From positions 2,242,501 to 2,306,500 of the forward strand of contig CAUEEP010000741.1 of the NCBI GenBank assembly GCA_958450365.1: 64,000 nt of DNA, read 5' to 3'. The first letter of the stretch is position 1. Every line of letters starts with the position of its first letter. Source of the stretch: Mesorhabditis belari (Eukaryota; Nematoda; Chromadorea; Rhabditida; Rhabditidae). The notes under the pieces are model-generated. The model ran no database searches. It had not been told where the DNA came from and saw only the letters and a program-made list of their open reading frames with translations. Positions 63,845-64,000 of the stretch are shown piece after piece. Position numbers and translations under genes: made by a program.

Positions 63845-64000
63845 ATCTATTTTCTAAGCGTTGGTTATCGCTAAGGATATGTATTATATCTCAAAAAATC
63901 ACCCATATTCTCTACTTTAATCTGATACCTAAGCGTGCAAAAATAAATGTACTGGTGTCGAGATATGGGCGTTTGTTTGAGAGTAAAGTTAGAGTCAATT
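63845..64000. mobile_element. arm of the foldback MITE seen at 8130-8565 (cut by window end)
   Basis: TTATATCTCAAAAAATCACC through TTTGTTTGAGAGTAAA matches the right arm at about 8440-8540. Confidence 0.85.

Overview
This window looks like nuclear DNA from a free-living, probably rhabditid, nematode. The evidence is a set of many-exon genes with short introns ending in TTTCAG or TTTTAG, likely spliced-leader acceptors just upstream of two start codons, a fragment of 18S rRNA with nematode-type variable sequence, and a dense load of mariner/Tc1, hAT and tRNA-derived SINE repeats. No species can be named from sequence alone.

Layout. 1-4.6 kb is repeats, including a 1.3 kb element with inverted ends. 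4.64-16.11 kb (+) is a complete lysosomal alpha-mannosidase gene (GH38): 28 exons join in frame to 943 codons, and one intron has a GC donor. A secreted, probably von Willebrand A-like protein gene converges on it from the minus strand (18.6-16.16 kb), so their 3' ends nearly touch. 19-20.5 kb holds nested Tc1/mariner debris. 22.3-21.4 kb (-) holds the C-terminal exons of a four-transmembrane protein. 22.6-33.3 kb is mostly transposon: paired MITEs, a near-complete but frameshifted mariner, a duplicated composite repeat of about 1 kb, and one orphan exon resembling a P5-type ATPase. 33.33-37.34 kb (+) carries the last eight exons of an ADCK2-like UbiB-family kinase; its 5' exons were not found. 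37.6-41 kb is a Tc1 element with an internal 9-bp array, then AT-rich DNA. 41.5-57.8 kb (+) is a complete homeodomain-interacting protein kinase (HIPK) gene: 21 exons, 913 codons. 58-64 kb has open-frame tandem repeats, two terminal exons of an unidentified gene, SINEs, and a dead mariner.

The conserved genes are housekeeping or regulatory: lysosomal glycan breakdown, mitochondrial coenzyme Q-type kinase, and nuclear signalling kinase. They are not a functional cluster. The notable feature is intron ecology: nearly every long intron carries its own private minisatellite or a foldback element. The most unusual items are a foldback element with an 18S rRNA fragment in its loop, two hAT-type elements with perfect 8-bp target duplications (one nested in another foldback), tandem intronic copies that include a piece of an ADCK2 exon, and a 28-bp array open in all three forward frames.
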